Assembly: GCA_015099395.1 (NCBI GenBank)
Contig: AP024096.1
Location: 7,915,485 to 7,979,484 of the forward strand
Direction of reading: 5' to 3'
DNA: 64,000 nucleotides
Source of the DNA: Ktedonobacteria bacterium brp13
GTDB lineage: Bacteria > Chloroflexota > Ktedonobacteria > Ktedonobacterales > Ktedonobacteraceae
In this document: piece by piece, positions 1 to 8,764 of the stretch
Position numbering within the stretch: position 1 is the stretch's first letter
Layout of the letters: every line of letters starts with the position of its first letter
The notes under the pieces: generated by a model
The model's database searches: none
Seen by the model: the letters and a program-made list of their open reading frames with translations, nothing else
Told to the model about the DNA's origin: nothing
Position numbers and translations under genes: made by a program

Positions 1-2
1 AT

Positions 3-524
3 ACCACTGTTATCTTCACCAACCAGTTACGTGAGAAGATTGGTGTTATGTTTGGCAATCCAGAGACCACTGCCGGTGGTAAGGCTCTGAAGTTCTACGC
101 CTCGGTGCGTCTCGACATTCGCCGTACCGACTCGATCAAGCAAGGTAGCGACGTTGTTGGTAACCGTACGCGCGTACGTGTCATCAAGAATAAAGTTGCA
201 CCACCTTTCAAGACAGCCGAATTTGATATCATGTACAACGAAGGTATCTCACGTGAAGGTGGCTTGCTCGATCTGGGTCTGGAGATGGGCCTTGTGAAAA
301 AGAGCGGTGCCTGGTTTACTGTCGGTGATATCCGTCTTGGACAGGGCCGTGAGAACGCCAAAGAGTTTTTGCGCCAGAATACCGATGTCGCAACCGCTAT
401 TGAAGAGCAGATTCGTGGTAACATGCTGGCCTTCAAAGTCGCAGAGGGCGAGAAGGTCGAAGATACGGAAGAGGTTGATGAGAGAGAGTTGCTGGGAGAA
501 GATGGGGATAGTGTTGACGAGTAA
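3..524 (+). CDS. recA: RecA recombinase, C-terminal part (5' end outside window)
   Basis: The open frame enters from the window edge and reads TTVIFTNQLREKIGVMFG, a RecA signature at the L2 loop and following strand. It continues through the core's end (KVAPPFKTAEFDIMYNEGIS) and the small C-terminal lobe to an acidic tail rich in Glu and Asp. RecA binds single-stranded DNA and catalyses strand exchange and LexA self-cleavage in the SOS response. Only the last ~173 residues are visible; the Walker A region lies upstream. An ATG at 48 is an internal methionine, not the start. A strong terminator hairpin follows at 586-620. Confidence 0.96.
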   Translation, partial: TTVIFTNQLREKIGVMFGNPETTAGGKALKFYASVRLDIRRTDSIKQGSDVVGNRTRVRVIKNKVAPPFKTAEFDIMYNEGISREGGLLDLGLEMGLVKKSGAWFTVGDIRLGQGRENAKEFLRQNTDVATAIEEQIRGNMLAFKVAEGEKVEDTEEVDERELLGEDGDSVDE

Positions 525-585
525 TCTTTAATAGACTCAGACGCTCTGGTTTCTCCTTGCTTATCGCATAGGTAGACAAAATACA

Positions 586-620
586 AAAAACATGGCCGCA
601 ATCTATGCAGCCATGTTTTT
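586..620. terminator. Bidirectional Rho-independent terminator between recA and DUF4032 gene
   Basis: An 11-bp perfect stem pairs 586-596 with 610-620 (AACATGGC/GCCATGTT core) with a 13-nt loop. A-run and T-run flanks can serve both convergent genes. Confidence 0.85.
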
Positions 621-647
621 TTGTGTCATGAAGTCTATTATTCTTCA

Positions 648-2138
648 TTATTTATCGTTCTGGTCCCTTTGCAAAATATCAGGTAACTTTTCCTCAAGTT
701 GTGGTCGGTTCAGATGTACCAGAGGGCGTTCGGCTGTCGAGAGCAATGGATCGAGTTCATCGCCTTCAATCAAATCCTGTTCAGGAGGTAGGAGAGGCTC
801 AACTACTTGTTGCTGGTCTTGCGGGATGGTGTGACCGCTGTGGCTGATAGGATTGTGTCGTATACTTTTTCTACGTGTATGCTTTGCTGCCCAGGCATTC
901 ATTGCCTCTTCGAGCGGGATCTCATAACCAGCCTTCATGCTCATATCCCATTTATACTGCATAATCTCAAAATAGGCCTGCATCGGGTTCTGGTGGTTGG
1001 TAAGGCGCTGGCGTAGGCGCAGGATCGTTGGAAGATGGTAGCGTTCGTACCAGTCATGTGCGGCTTCCTCGATACTGACAGGGCGTTCCTCGTTCTTTGA
1101 CATGATATCTCGATGCCCGAGGATGAGATTATAGAAGCGGCGTGCGTAGGGGCCTGGAATGGTAACATGCAGCATCTCATAGATACGTTGCTGATACCAG
1201 CCAGGTCTGGTAGGAAAGAGGCGACGTACTATCTCGCCAGCTCGTTCCACCAGCGGACTGCCAAGATCATTGAATGCCTGGAGAAAGCCTTCTGGCGTAT
1301 AGATCTCATTGAGGTTGATGGTATGCTGGTTCTTTGCCATAGCGTGATCTTTGCGTATGACACGATAGCGACCACAAAAATAGTTGTAATCTGCATCATC
1401 CAGCACCATCGTATCCTCGGGCAAGCCCTTTGCGATACGTAGATCCTCTGCCTGCCAGGCCAACGATTCGCCAAATTGTGCGAGATCCTGTTCGCGCAAT
1501 CCTTCACTGAGTTCGCCTGGGAAGAGCTCTGCCGTCTCCGCATCCGCCATGATTGCCGTAATGGTCTTGCCATCGATACGTATCAATGCGTTAGCTAATG
1601 AAGGGTCTCCCCAGTAGATGCCATGCTCGTGCATCGACACCATCAGTTTCGCTACCGCATCCAGCAGACGTTGCTTGATACGCCTGGTCAGGGGTAGACG
1701 GTAGAGTAGTACATGTGGAACGACGCGTGGAGCCAGGCGCGTTACAGTATAGCCGCGGTCGCCACTGATATAATCCCGCAGCCCTGGCATTCCAGGTATC
1801 TCCACAATGATTGGCGGTGCCTTCACAAGCACCGTTCCAACAGGGATGAGCGTAGGGATGCCACGTAGCGCGACCTCTTGAAGATTGCGTATCTCGCGCT
1901 CGGCCATACGTGGTGTTGTCTCTTTGATAGCGTAGCGCGATCCTGAGCGCTCGACGAAGATCACAGGATGGCGTGAGTCGCCTCGGCGTACAACCAGTAA
2001 CTGTACATGCTCCTGGTTCTGCCAATCGTTGAGTTCACTTTGCCAGGGTAAACCTTCTAAGTGCTCCAGATCTTCCTCATTCACTGAAAATTCTACTTTA
2101 ATTGGCTGCGTAGCGATGGCTCTTTGCTCCTGTGGCAA
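648..2138 (-). CDS. DUF4032 / LPS-kinase-like fold protein
   Basis: This 496-aa protein has the layout of the DUF4032 family of Actinobacteria and Chloroflexota. The N-terminal half resembles an atypical (RIO/Kdo-type) kinase. VIFVERSGSRYAIKETT (~79-95) corresponds to the nucleotide-binding lysine strand. MHEHGIYWGDPSLANALIR (~170-188) corresponds to the catalytic HGxxxGDxxxxN loop, and IMADAETAEL to the metal-binding aspartate. The C-terminal half (~300-450) is the helical DUF4032 domain. The extreme C-terminus is low complexity. The substrate is unknown; a kinase activity is only inferred from the fold. It is convergent with recA and ends beside the shared terminator. Confidence 0.75.
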   Translation of the reverse strand: MPQEQRAIATQPIKVEFSVNEEDLEHLEGLPWQSELNDWQNQEHVQLLVVRRGDSRHPVIFVERSGSRYAIKETTPRMAEREIRNLQEVALRGIPTLIPVGTVLVKAPPIIVEIPGMPGLRDYISGDRGYTVTRLAPRVVPHVLLYRLPLTRRIKQRLLDAVAKLMVSMHEHGIYWGDPSLANALIRIDGKTITAIMADAETAELFPGELSEGLREQDLAQFGESLAWQAEDLRIAKGLPEDTMVLDDADYNYFCGRYRVIRKDHAMAKNQHTINLNEIYTPEGFLQAFNDLGSPLVERAGEIVRRLFPTRPGWYQQRIYEMLHVTIPGPYARRFYNLILGHRDIMSKNEERPVSIEEAAHDWYERYHLPTILRLRQRLTNHQNPMQAYFEIMQYKWDMSMKAGYEIPLEEAMNAWAAKHTRRKSIRHNPISHSGHTIPQDQQQVVEPLLPPEQDLIEGDELDPLLSTAERPLVHLNRPQLEEKLPDILQRDQNDK

Positions 2139-2322
2139 TAATTGTGACGAAACGTTGCAACGTCAACATATAGTACAATGATAGCTGTTACCGTGATGAT
2201 AGCATGGAGCGGTTGTCTCGTGCAAATCGCAGAGCAGGCAAATTTTACACCAGAGGCACATACTATTTTTGCGTGATATGACTGAACAATCTGTTACGCT
2301 GTCGTACAGATGAGGAGGTTCT

Positions 2323-3084
2323 ATGGGTTCAGCTACATTTGATTTTACTGATGAGGTCGTCATTATTACTGGTGGTTCGCGGGGTCTCGGTTTTGAGTTC
2401 GCACAAGCCTTTGGAAGAGCCGGGGCTACGGTTATTATCACTGCACGTCGGGACCAGTGGCTACAGTCTGCCACACAGGAGCTTCAGGAGCAAGGGATCA
2501 CGGTACAGGGGTATGTGTGTGATGTTACATTCGTTGAGGATGTTGAGCGTGTTGTGAGTACCGTGCTGACAACATATGGCAAGATCGATGTATTGGTCAA
2601 TAACGCTGGTCAGGCCTGGGGGACGCCCGCCGAAGCGATGCCGCTTGAGCGCTGGCAACAGGTTCTGGAGACAAATATCACCGGGACATTTCTGATGTCG
2701 CAGTATGTCGGGCGGCATATGTTGGAGCGTGAACACGGTGCGATTATCAATGTTGCCTCCATTGCTGGTCTTGGCGGAGGACAGTTAAATACAGTGGGTT
2801 ATAATACCAGCAAAGCAGCAGTGATCAATATGACACGATCGCTAGCGTTAGAGTGGGGAGCACGTGGCGTGCGTGTCAATGCCATTGCACCTGCTATGTT
2901 CCGTACGCGTATGACGGCAGCGATCCTGGACCGTAGTGAACAGGTCATTGCACAGGCAACTCCCATGAAGCGCATTGGGCGACCCGGTGAACTTGCTCCA
3001 ACAGTACTCTTCCTGGCTTCCGAGGGTGCCAGCTATATTACTGGTCAGGTCATCCCGGTAGATGGTGGTAAGACTGCCGAGTAG
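2323..3084 (+). CDS. SDR family NAD(P)-dependent oxidoreductase
   Basis: A 253-aa classical short-chain dehydrogenase/reductase. It has the cofactor motif TGGSRGLG (16-23), NNAG (93-96), a catalytic Ser at ~146 and YNTSK (Tyr160, Lys164). The C-terminal ITGQVIPVDGG is typical of gluconate 5-dehydrogenase/FabG-like enzymes. After strand 2 comes ARR, which hints at NADP(H) preference. The start is supported by GAGGAGG 7-8 nt upstream. Substrate cannot be read from sequence. It stands alone, divergent from the DUF4032 gene. Confidence 0.9.
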   Translation: MGSATFDFTDEVVIITGGSRGLGFEFAQAFGRAGATVIITARRDQWLQSATQELQEQGITVQGYVCDVTFVEDVERVVSTVLTTYGKIDVLVNNAGQAWGTPAEAMPLERWQQVLETNITGTFLMSQYVGRHMLEREHGAIINVASIAGLGGGQLNTVGYNTSKAAVINMTRSLALEWGARGVRVNAIAPAMFRTRMTAAILDRSEQVIAQATPMKRIGRPGELAPTVLFLASEGASYITGQVIPVDGGKTAE

Positions 3085-3275
3085 TTATTACATAGACCAT
3101 GTGCTAAGCATGGATGAGAATTGCACGTAAAATGACTATCTCTCTAGAGCTATCGACCATGTCCGGCACGACTTCTTTTCTTATATACAACCACCGCTCA
3201 TAAGCAACGGTATTCCGCTACGGGATATGTTGGTATTACGTTATGATTGCTCTGAGTAAGGTTGTCTATACCTGA

Positions 3276-3327
3276 ACCTGGTAGTCTAAACCTTCGTAGT
3301 GGACAGTGGAGGCTTAGACTACCAGGT
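3276..3327. repeat. Long inverted repeat (hairpin) between SDR gene and small membrane protein
   Basis: A 14-bp perfect arm ACCTGGTAGTCTAA (3276-3289) pairs with 3314-3327, with a further CCT/AGG pairing inside. It lies downstream of both flanking convergent genes and could act as a terminator, but it lacks a long T-run. Confidence 0.55.
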
Positions 3328-3350
3328 AGATGATTGATTGATGCGTCAAA

Positions 3351-3518
3351 CTAATTTTTGCGGGCGCGGCTGCGCAGGACAAGAAAGGTAACGAGCGCGC
3401 CGATAAGGAGGGCAAGAGGAAGGATAGATCTTTTCTTGCGTGATGTCTCGATGATCTCCTCTGGCCGATCTACAATCTCAATGCGACCAAGCGTTGTCTC
3501 ATGTGTTGTCTGTGCCAT
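3351..3518 (-). CDS. Small single-pass membrane protein (55 aa)
   Basis: A short reading frame starts at ATG 3518 with AAGGAGAG about 7 nt upstream on the minus strand. It encodes MAQTTHETTLGRIEIVDRP, an acidic stretch, then RKKR followed by one hydrophobic helix (SILPLALLIGALVTFLVL) and a basic RSRARKN tail. The positive clusters on both sides leave topology open. No family recognised. The strong ribosome site and clean membrane segment argue it is real. The plus-strand frame over the same bases is Arg-rich and looks like its shadow. Confidence 0.6.
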   Translation of the reverse strand: MAQTTHETTLGRIEIVDRPEEIIETSRKKRSILPLALLIGALVTFLVLRSRARKN

Positions 3519-3949
3519 CGTTTTCTCTCCTTATGAAATGCGCGTTCCTCATACATCGTTCACGCGCACTGCTTTTCTTCTTTTCAGGAATACAATAGAA
3601 ACTGTCTATCGCTCTTCCACGTAGCTTTAAGTAATACTATTATAATGATGAGCCTATATTTTGGGATTGAAATACCCAAAAGTATGAGTGCTGGTCCTTA
3701 TGAGTACTAGCGAGATGTGCACCATGATGGATTTTACGTTGTTGAGCAGTAGCGAATCTTGACTGTTCGCGGGTACACGCGTTATGATCATTACAGAGAA
3801 ACAATTGAGTTTCGGTGTTGCTATGCTCTGTACATACTCTTCGAAATGATCAGCCTTACGTAAGTAATGATGTTGCCGTGATTTTTACAGATGGTATGTG
3901 GATAGTATGCGGACGCAAGCACAATGATATAAAGGTATCTTTGCGTTTT
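3519..3949. other. Gene-free stretch with one candidate promoter
   Basis: No convincing coding frame. A plausible sigma-70-type promoter reads TTGACT (3759-3764), 18 nt, TATGAT (3783-3788), pointing toward the membrane protein that starts near 3950. This would leave a leader of about 150 nt with no clear structure. Confidence 0.4.
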
Positions 3950-4231
3950 ATGATGAAGATGTTACGTGGCCGTAACCTGGCCCATCCTGGTTGTTTGATC
4001 GGTGTGATTTTGGGCACTATCTTTGGCATTGTCCTGGCTGGTGTTCTTGCTCTTACCACCCATCTCTCATATACAGCTGTAACCCTGAGTTGGTTCGGCA
4101 TGATCTTTCTCCTCGGCCTGTTGGGCTGGATTATAGGTACCATCCTTACCCCCAAATTTCCAGCATTAGATGAGCAGCCTGCTGATGCCGTAAACACTAC
4201 TTCAAGCGCGCAGACTGATGCGTCTCATTAA
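3950..4231 (+). CDS. Small membrane protein with two transmembrane helices
   Basis: I start this at the MMKM cluster (3950/3953/3959), because residues predicted further upstream are not membrane-protein-like. It is about 93 aa. GCLIGVILGTIFGIVLAGVL and a second helix around LSWFGMIFLLGLLGWIIG are strongly hydrophobic and glycine-rich. They are followed by a polar, Ala/Asp/Thr-rich cytoplasmic-type tail. No family recognised. The ribosome site is weak (AAAGG about 15 nt upstream of the first ATG), so the exact start is uncertain. Confidence 0.5.
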   Translation: MMKMLRGRNLAHPGCLIGVILGTIFGIVLAGVLALTTHLSYTAVTLSWFGMIFLLGLLGWIIGTILTPKFPALDEQPADAVNTTSSAQTDASH

Positions 4232-4553
4232 TCGCGACAAAGAATAAAATAGTATCTTTTTTCCCTCTCACATTGTCCAGGACTAGAAACCTGAGACGAT
4301 GTATGGTATAGTATCTCTTACACACCAAAAACAAGTGAGCTGCGAGATAGGCGAGCAATGACGCTCCTGGCAATGATGCGCATGGACGAGCGTAGCGTGG
4401 TAGCGTGTTTGATACGACTGCTACGAGATGCTAAGGTCGTGAGTCCTCCCCCTTTGTGTGTGCTCTCTGTAACTGTACTGTCTACCTGTTGCTGTTGTAC
4501 CATTTGTACACTCTAGCAAGACGAACGTTACTAGCACTTGAAGGAGACTTACT
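4232..4553. other. Gene-free stretch upstream of zinc-ribbon protein
   Basis: No coding frame I would defend. It contains a poly-T tract after the preceding gene and, just before 4554, the strong ribosome site GAAGGAG. Nothing else noted. Confidence 0.4.
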
Positions 4554-4781
4554 ATGGCATCGAACGAATTTCGCCGATCAGTCTCAGTTGATTTTGCTCC
4601 ACAAGGGCGCACCTGTGAATGGTGCGGTAAGCCTGCTGAGCGACAACTTACTGCTATTGGAGGCATCTCCCACAATCAGCGTGGCTTCTTCTGCCGTTCT
4701 TGTGGCGATCAATTTCTTCGTGATGTGACACATACCCCCGCCCCTGCCCCAGCTCTGTCATCTGCTACCCCATTGATATGA
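4554..4781 (+). CDS. Small zinc-ribbon protein (75 aa)
   Basis: Two CxxC knuckles, CEWC (near residue 21) and CRSC (near 47), are separated by ~23 residues, the spacing of a zinc ribbon. The N-terminus is polar and the C-terminus is a Pro/Ala-rich linker. GAAGGAG sits 8-10 nt before the ATG. Such proteins may bind nucleic acid or a partner protein; nothing in the sequence chooses. It is followed by a terminator shared with the convergent korB gene. Confidence 0.7.
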   Translation: MASNEFRRSVSVDFAPQGRTCEWCGKPAERQLTAIGGISHNQRGFFCRSCGDQFLRDVTHTPAPAPALSSATPLI

Positions 4782-4849
4782 GCACGCGTGACGTGTTTGC
4801 TGTGCTCCAACGTTTTTGTATGAACAGATACAAGCACTAAGCACAAAAA

Positions 4850-4876
4850 CAGGGACTGGAAGAGCTCCAGTCCCTG
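4850..4876. terminator. Hairpin terminator between zinc-ribbon gene and korB
   Basis: CAGGGACTGGA (4850-4860) pairs perfectly with TCCAGTCCCTG (4866-4876) across a 5-nt loop, giving 11 bp. An A-run lies before it, so it acts best as the terminator of the minus-strand kor operon. Confidence 0.85.
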
Positions 4877-4903
4877 AATATATTACGACGTGTCTACGGT
4901 TGT

Positions 4904-5749
4904 TTATGCGTAGCGTTGCATATACTGCTCAATGTTGAATTCTTTGGTTTCCTGTACCAGTTGCTGTGCAGCTTGATCCATGGTCAGGCGTTCTTCTTCA
5001 TAGAAGATACCGGTGAACTGCTTCTCTGTCTCCATTGCCAGATTGAAAGCCTCGCCTTTGTTGCTTCTATTGTGCTCCTCACTGATGGGCGTGATCGCCT
5101 CATCCCAGGCGTCAAAGGTATTATAGAAGGTCGGGCAGGGGCTGAGCACCTGAATAAAGGAGAATCCCTTATGCTTGATGCCTCGCTCGATAAGAACGGC
5201 GAGGTCTTTTGGCTTGGCAGAGTAGCCGCGTGCCACAAAGCTCACGTTCAATGAGAGCGCAGTGGCGATGGGGTTAAACTGGGAAGCCAGCAGACCGTAC
5301 GGTGTCGACTTGGTGACGTGTCCGTGTGGAGAGGTTGGCGAAGTCTGGCCCTTGGTCAGTCCATAGATCTCGTTATCCATGACGATCACTGTGATATCGA
5401 TGTTGCGTAATGCGGCATGGATCAGGTGGCCTGCACCGATACTAAAGAAGTCGCCATCACCACCGACCGCAATCACATTGAGGTCAGGGCGTGACATCTT
5501 GAGACCCTGTGCTACTGGCAAGGCACGTCCATGCACACTATGGAAGCCAAAGGTCTTCATAAAGTGTGGGAAGCGGCTGGAGCAACCAATACCAGAAACG
5601 ACTACTGTCTGATCCGTTGCGAGCTTGAGGTTTGCCAGTCCACGTAACGCAGCATTGAGCACTCCAAAATCACCGCAGCCAGGACACCATGTTGGTTTGA
5701 CCTCGCTTTTATAATCTTTTGGCGTAATATTGATGATGGTCTGTGTCAT
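4904..5749 (-). CDS. korB: 2-oxoacid:ferredoxin oxidoreductase, beta subunit
   Basis: A 281-aa thiamine-diphosphate subunit. WCPGCGDFG (~21-29) is the family N-terminal motif. GDGDFFSIGAGHLIHAALRN carries the TPP/Mg-binding GDGD...N signature, followed by MDNEIYGLTKGQTSPT. With the alpha/gamma partner it oxidatively decarboxylates a 2-oxoacid to an acyl-CoA, reducing ferredoxin. The LTKGQ.SPTS form is most like 2-oxoglutarate or broad 2-oxoacid enzymes rather than classical pyruvate:ferredoxin oxidoreductase. Its ATG overlaps the stop of the upstream alpha gene by 4 nt (ATGA), implying translational coupling. Confidence 0.92.
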   Translation of the reverse strand: MTQTIINITPKDYKSEVKPTWCPGCGDFGVLNAALRGLANLKLATDQTVVVSGIGCSSRFPHFMKTFGFHSVHGRALPVAQGLKMSRPDLNVIAVGGDGDFFSIGAGHLIHAALRNIDITVIVMDNEIYGLTKGQTSPTSPHGHVTKSTPYGLLASQFNPIATALSLNVSFVARGYSAKPKDLAVLIERGIKHKGFSFIQVLSPCPTFYNTFDAWDEAITPISEEHNRSNKGEAFNLAMETEKQFTGIFYEEERLTMDQAAQQLVQETKEFNIEQYMQRYA

Positions 5750-7578
5750 GATTTGGAAACCTCCTCGATTGCATCCAGAATCTCGCCTGCGGTAAAGGGG
5801 ATACCGCCGAACTTATTGATACGAACAGCCTGCAATCCATATGAGGCACCCAGCAGATTCGCCAGTTGCCCAGAATAGTTGCACTCCGGTACGATCACTC
5901 TGTCAACCGAGTGAATAAACGTCTCAATTGCTAGATCGGGTAATGGTGAGAGGACCGTCAGGTGGAGCGAGGCCACCTTGAGCCCTTGCGTATTGGCGCG
6001 ATCAACGGCCTCCTGAATAGCACCCTCCGTTGAGCCCCAGGCGATGACGCCGATGCGAGCATCGGTAGCACCATAACGATCGGGTTGTGGTAGCTCTTTA
6101 GCGGCTGTACGCAGCTTACGGAAGCGTTTATCCATCATCATTACATGGTCTTCTGGCTCATAATCTGGATGTCCCAGCTCATCATGTTCCAGTCCGGTCG
6201 CCACATACGCGGGCGCACCTTTGCCCGGTATGCTGGTAGGAGAGATACCACTGGACGTGTTGGCGTAGCGCGCGAATTCGTGACTTGCTCCAACCGCACC
6301 TGCCCCCGCAAGGATTGGCTCGACATCCTGTAATTCTTTGAAGCCATCATGTCCATGCTGTGCATGCAATTCATTGCTCTCGCTGCCTTGTGCATCGATG
6401 CTATCGTAGCGTAGGCGTTCCTGAAGCTGAGGCATTGTGAATGCATGGCGGTCGACGCTCTCAACACGGGCTGTCAACGACTGATCGGTGAGTAAAATCA
6501 CCGGCATCTGATAGCGCTCCGCCATATTGAAGGCCTGGATTGTCAGCTCATAGCAATTGGCAACGTTGGATGGCGCAACCACGATACGTGGGGAATCACC
6601 ATGGCCAGCATGTAACACAAAGCTTAGATCGGACTGTTCCATCTTTGTCGGCATACCTGTGCTAGGGCCAGCACGTTGCGCATCTATGATCACTACTGGC
6701 AGCTCTGCCATTGATGCCAGGCCGATCAGTTCAGTCATGAGTGAGAGACCTGGTCCTGAAGTCGCAGTCATCGCCCGTGCACCACCATAGGATGCACCCA
6801 GGACCGAAGCCAGGGCGGCTATCTCATCTTCAGCCTGTAAGAATGTACCACCGACCTGTGGAAGCTCTTTGGCTAGACCTTCCATGATATCGCTAGCCGG
6901 CGTAATCGGGTAACCAGCGAAGTAGCGACACTGAGCGGCTAGAGCGCCTGCGACTACGGCCTGATTGCCATTAAGCACTACGCGATCAGCCTTCTCTACG
7001 GTATTGAGCAGATAAGGGTCTTGTTTGGTCAAGCGTTCTGTAACAAACTTCTTCGCCGTAGCGAGTGCCAGCAGATTTTTCTCCATCAGCGTAGCATTGG
7101 CTTTACGAGACTTAGAGAGTTTGGATTGTACAACCTGAATAATCGCTTCGATTGGAGGACCAAATAGACCGCAGATCGCGCCCAGCATCACCATATTCTT
7201 GGCCTGAAACATCTGGACTTCTTTACGAGCAATCTCATTAAAAGGGACGGCGTATGTAATACAGTCTCTTTGTGTGGGTGTGAAGTCGCCGGGGTCATAC
7301 ATGAGCACGCCACCGGGGCGTAGCTCATCGATATTGCGATCGTACGCTTCTTTATTTAAGCACACGAGCACATCGGCATAGTCACCCATAGATTTGACGG
7401 GATGATCACTGATACGGACTTGAAACATACAGGGACCGCCGAGGATCTCAGCGGGAAATGTCCTGAAAGTGTAAACATGATATCCCCAGCGAGCAGAAGC
7501 CAGCGCAAGAATATCACCACCGGAGATCGTCCCTTCTCCAGACTCACCACCTATACGTATTGTTAATTCATTCTTCAT
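5746..7578 (-). CDS. korA: 2-oxoacid:ferredoxin oxidoreductase, fused gamma-alpha subunit
   Basis: A 610-aa protein joining the gamma domain (residues ~1-190, starting IRIGGESGEGTISGGDILA) to the alpha pyrimidine-binding domain (~205-610, with GYPITPASDIMEGLAKELP and ATSGPGLSLMTE). This gamma-alpha fusion is the usual form in bacteria that carry a two-gene KorAB. There are no 4Fe-4S cysteine clusters, so electrons must pass to ferredoxin from the beta-type subunit. It is the first gene of a two-gene operon with korB and overlaps it by 4 nt. Confidence 0.92.
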   Translation of the reverse strand: MKNELTIRIGGESGEGTISGGDILALASARWGYHVYTFRTFPAEILGGPCMFQVRISDHPVKSMGDYADVLVCLNKEAYDRNIDELRPGGVLMYDPGDFTPTQRDCITYAVPFNEIARKEVQMFQAKNMVMLGAICGLFGPPIEAIIQVVQSKLSKSRKANATLMEKNLLALATAKKFVTERLTKQDPYLLNTVEKADRVVLNGNQAVVAGALAAQCRYFAGYPITPASDIMEGLAKELPQVGGTFLQAEDEIAALASVLGASYGGARAMTATSGPGLSLMTELIGLASMAELPVVIIDAQRAGPSTGMPTKMEQSDLSFVLHAGHGDSPRIVVAPSNVANCYELTIQAFNMAERYQMPVILLTDQSLTARVESVDRHAFTMPQLQERLRYDSIDAQGSESNELHAQHGHDGFKELQDVEPILAGAGAVGASHEFARYANTSSGISPTSIPGKGAPAYVATGLEHDELGHPDYEPEDHVMMMDKRFRKLRTAAKELPQPDRYGATDARIGVIAWGSTEGAIQEAVDRANTQGLKVASLHLTVLSPLPDLAIETFIHSVDRVIVPECNYSGQLANLLGASYGLQAVRINKFGGIPFTAGEILDAIEEVSKS

Positions 7579-8052
7579 TGAATGCCCCCTGGATAATAGC
7601 TAACCGCGTCACCAAAGAGGGTGAACGCGGCTATGACAAAAGTGCAAAACGAGATAGTAAAGTTATAAGCATGGGGATTTTTGCCGTAGAGGCATCCACA
7701 TATCTCTTTAATTCGATAGAAGAGATATTTGAGCTGTGAATGTGTATTCTTCTACTACCACATAGAGGACCAAAGAAAGGCGAGCTCATACGCATAGTGC
7801 CGAACTCGTTTCTCCTTCCCTGACCGACCACAAACATCCTCAATGAACTACTCGTTCCTATGACTTAATAAGTTGAACATTTGCCTATAGCTAATAATAT
7901 TATAGCACATGCTATTGATGAGTGTGCGCTATAATACGATAGAATAAGGAAAAGAAGGTAAAACTCCTCATGTGAAATCAGCCAGAAGAGCAAAAAATAG
8001 CTCGCAAAGTACTTCACAATAGTGGCGCAATGTGTTACAATAGTGCAGGTCG
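7579..8052. other. Intergenic region between kor operon and tRNA-Met, with tRNA promoter
   Basis: No convincing gene. A short minus-strand frame (7631-7843) has no ribosome site and no domain. A good promoter for the tRNA is visible at its right end (8013-8041). Around 7900-7936 there is an AT-rich imperfect palindrome (TATAGCACATGCTAT) of unknown role. Confidence 0.45.
8013..8041 (+). promoter_or_regulatory. Promoter of tRNA-Met
   Basis: TTCACA (8013-8018), 17 nt, TACAAT (8036-8041), placed 11 nt before the mature tRNA start. Confidence 0.6.
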
Positions 8053-8128
8053 GGGCCCATAGCTCAGCGGTTAGAGCAGTCGGCTCATAACTGATTGGTC
8101 GAAGGTTCGAATCCTTCTGGGCCCACCA
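8053..8128 (+). tRNA. tRNA-Met (anticodon CAT), island integration site
   Basis: A full cloverleaf of 76 nt with encoded CCA. The acceptor GGGCCCA (8053-8059) pairs with TGGGCCC (8118-8124). D-arm is GCTC/GAGC, the anticodon loop CTCATAA gives CAT, and the T-arm is GAAGG-TTCGAAT-CCTTC (8101-8117). The acceptor does not show the initiator-type 1:72 mismatch, so this is an elongator Met or, if lysidine-modified, an Ile2 tRNA; sequence alone does not decide. Its 3' half is repeated at 17217 and a shorter copy of its downstream flank lies at ~19900. Confidence 0.93.
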
Positions 8129-8264
8129 ATTGCTCAGGAAGTCAGTTCTCAGGCATTTACATGCCAGGGGCTGGCTTTCTTGCGTTTTGGCGAAGAGTGG
8201 TCAAAAACTTGTTCAATGACCACTCAACTCGCAAACATATAAACAGTCAGCTACATGTGAGCTC
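8087..8264 (+). repeat. Direct repeat copy A: tRNA 3' half plus downstream flank (att-like)
   Basis: From ATAACTGATT in the anticodon arm to GAGCTC about 180 bp later, this segment matches 17217-17392 with scattered substitutions. It includes the tRNA terminator: AAGTCAG (8139-8145) with CTGGCTT (8171-8177), with an inner GGCAT/ATGCC stem and T-rich tail. Part of it (from ACCAATTGCTCAGG) recurs a third time near 19900. Confidence 0.85.
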
Positions 8265-8286
8265 ATTATGGAAAGAAGGTTTCCTT

Positions 8287-8715
8287 ATGACTGCTCGAAA
8301 AACTGACAATTCATCGAAAACAACAAAGAAAGCAACTTCTGGATCTTCTCGCGTTCGTGTCAAGACAATTAAGAATGCGGTAGATAATTTTATTCTCGAC
8401 CACAAAAGCCAGAATCACAGCCCACAAACGTTACGTTGGCATAGTATTGCCTTGAGTCATTTTCTTAACTACCTGGAGCTGGAGCAAGATGTAACAGTCA
8501 TTGATCAGTTAGAACCTTATTCTTTTCGTGCCTGGCTTGTCTTCTTAGAGAATGAGGTTGGTCCACGTGGTAAGGTGCGTGCTACTCGTACACGTCGATG
8601 GTATGCTCAATCTGTTCACGCTTTTGGCAAATGGTTATATGGTGAAAGATACCTGAGTGAAGACTTTACTGAACGCGTCAAGCTACCCAAATTAGAAAAG
8701 CCTCTGATACAATAA
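8287..8715 (+). pseudogene. Tyrosine recombinase N-terminal (core-binding) fragment
   Basis: I start at ATG 8287, with AGAAGG about 7 nt upstream, giving 142 aa. After a basic low-complexity head, residues ~27-140 read as the SAM-like core-binding domain of XerC/D-type integrases (AVDNFILDHKSQNHSPQTL, FLNYLELE, then ARTRRWYAQSVHAFGKWLY-like helices). It stops right after LPKLEKPLIQ, exactly where an intact recombinase would enter its catalytic domain; the R-H-R-Y residues are absent. It sits 160 bp after the tRNA, the normal place for an island integrase. It is either a decayed integrase or a stand-alone DNA-binding protein. Confidence 0.65.
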
Positions 8716-8764
8716 TTATCCTGGTTAACAAGTCGTTCAGGATAGCTTGCGCACCAGGATAATT
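8714..8764. repeat. 12-bp inverted repeat overlapping the integrase-fragment stop
   Basis: AATTATCCTGGT (8714-8725) pairs with ACCAGGATAATT (8753-8764), loop 27 nt. It may be a terminator or a scar at the truncation point. Confidence 0.5.

Noticed and set aside
3358..3624. Arg-rich plus-strand protein
   Set aside because: Shadow of the better-supported 55-aa membrane protein on the other strand.
7631..7843. Minus-strand 70-aa protein before the kor operon
   Set aside because: No ribosome site, no domain, atypical composition.
8095..8286. N-terminal extension of the integrase fragment
   Set aside because: It would start inside the tRNA gene; the ATG at 8287 has a good ribosome site.
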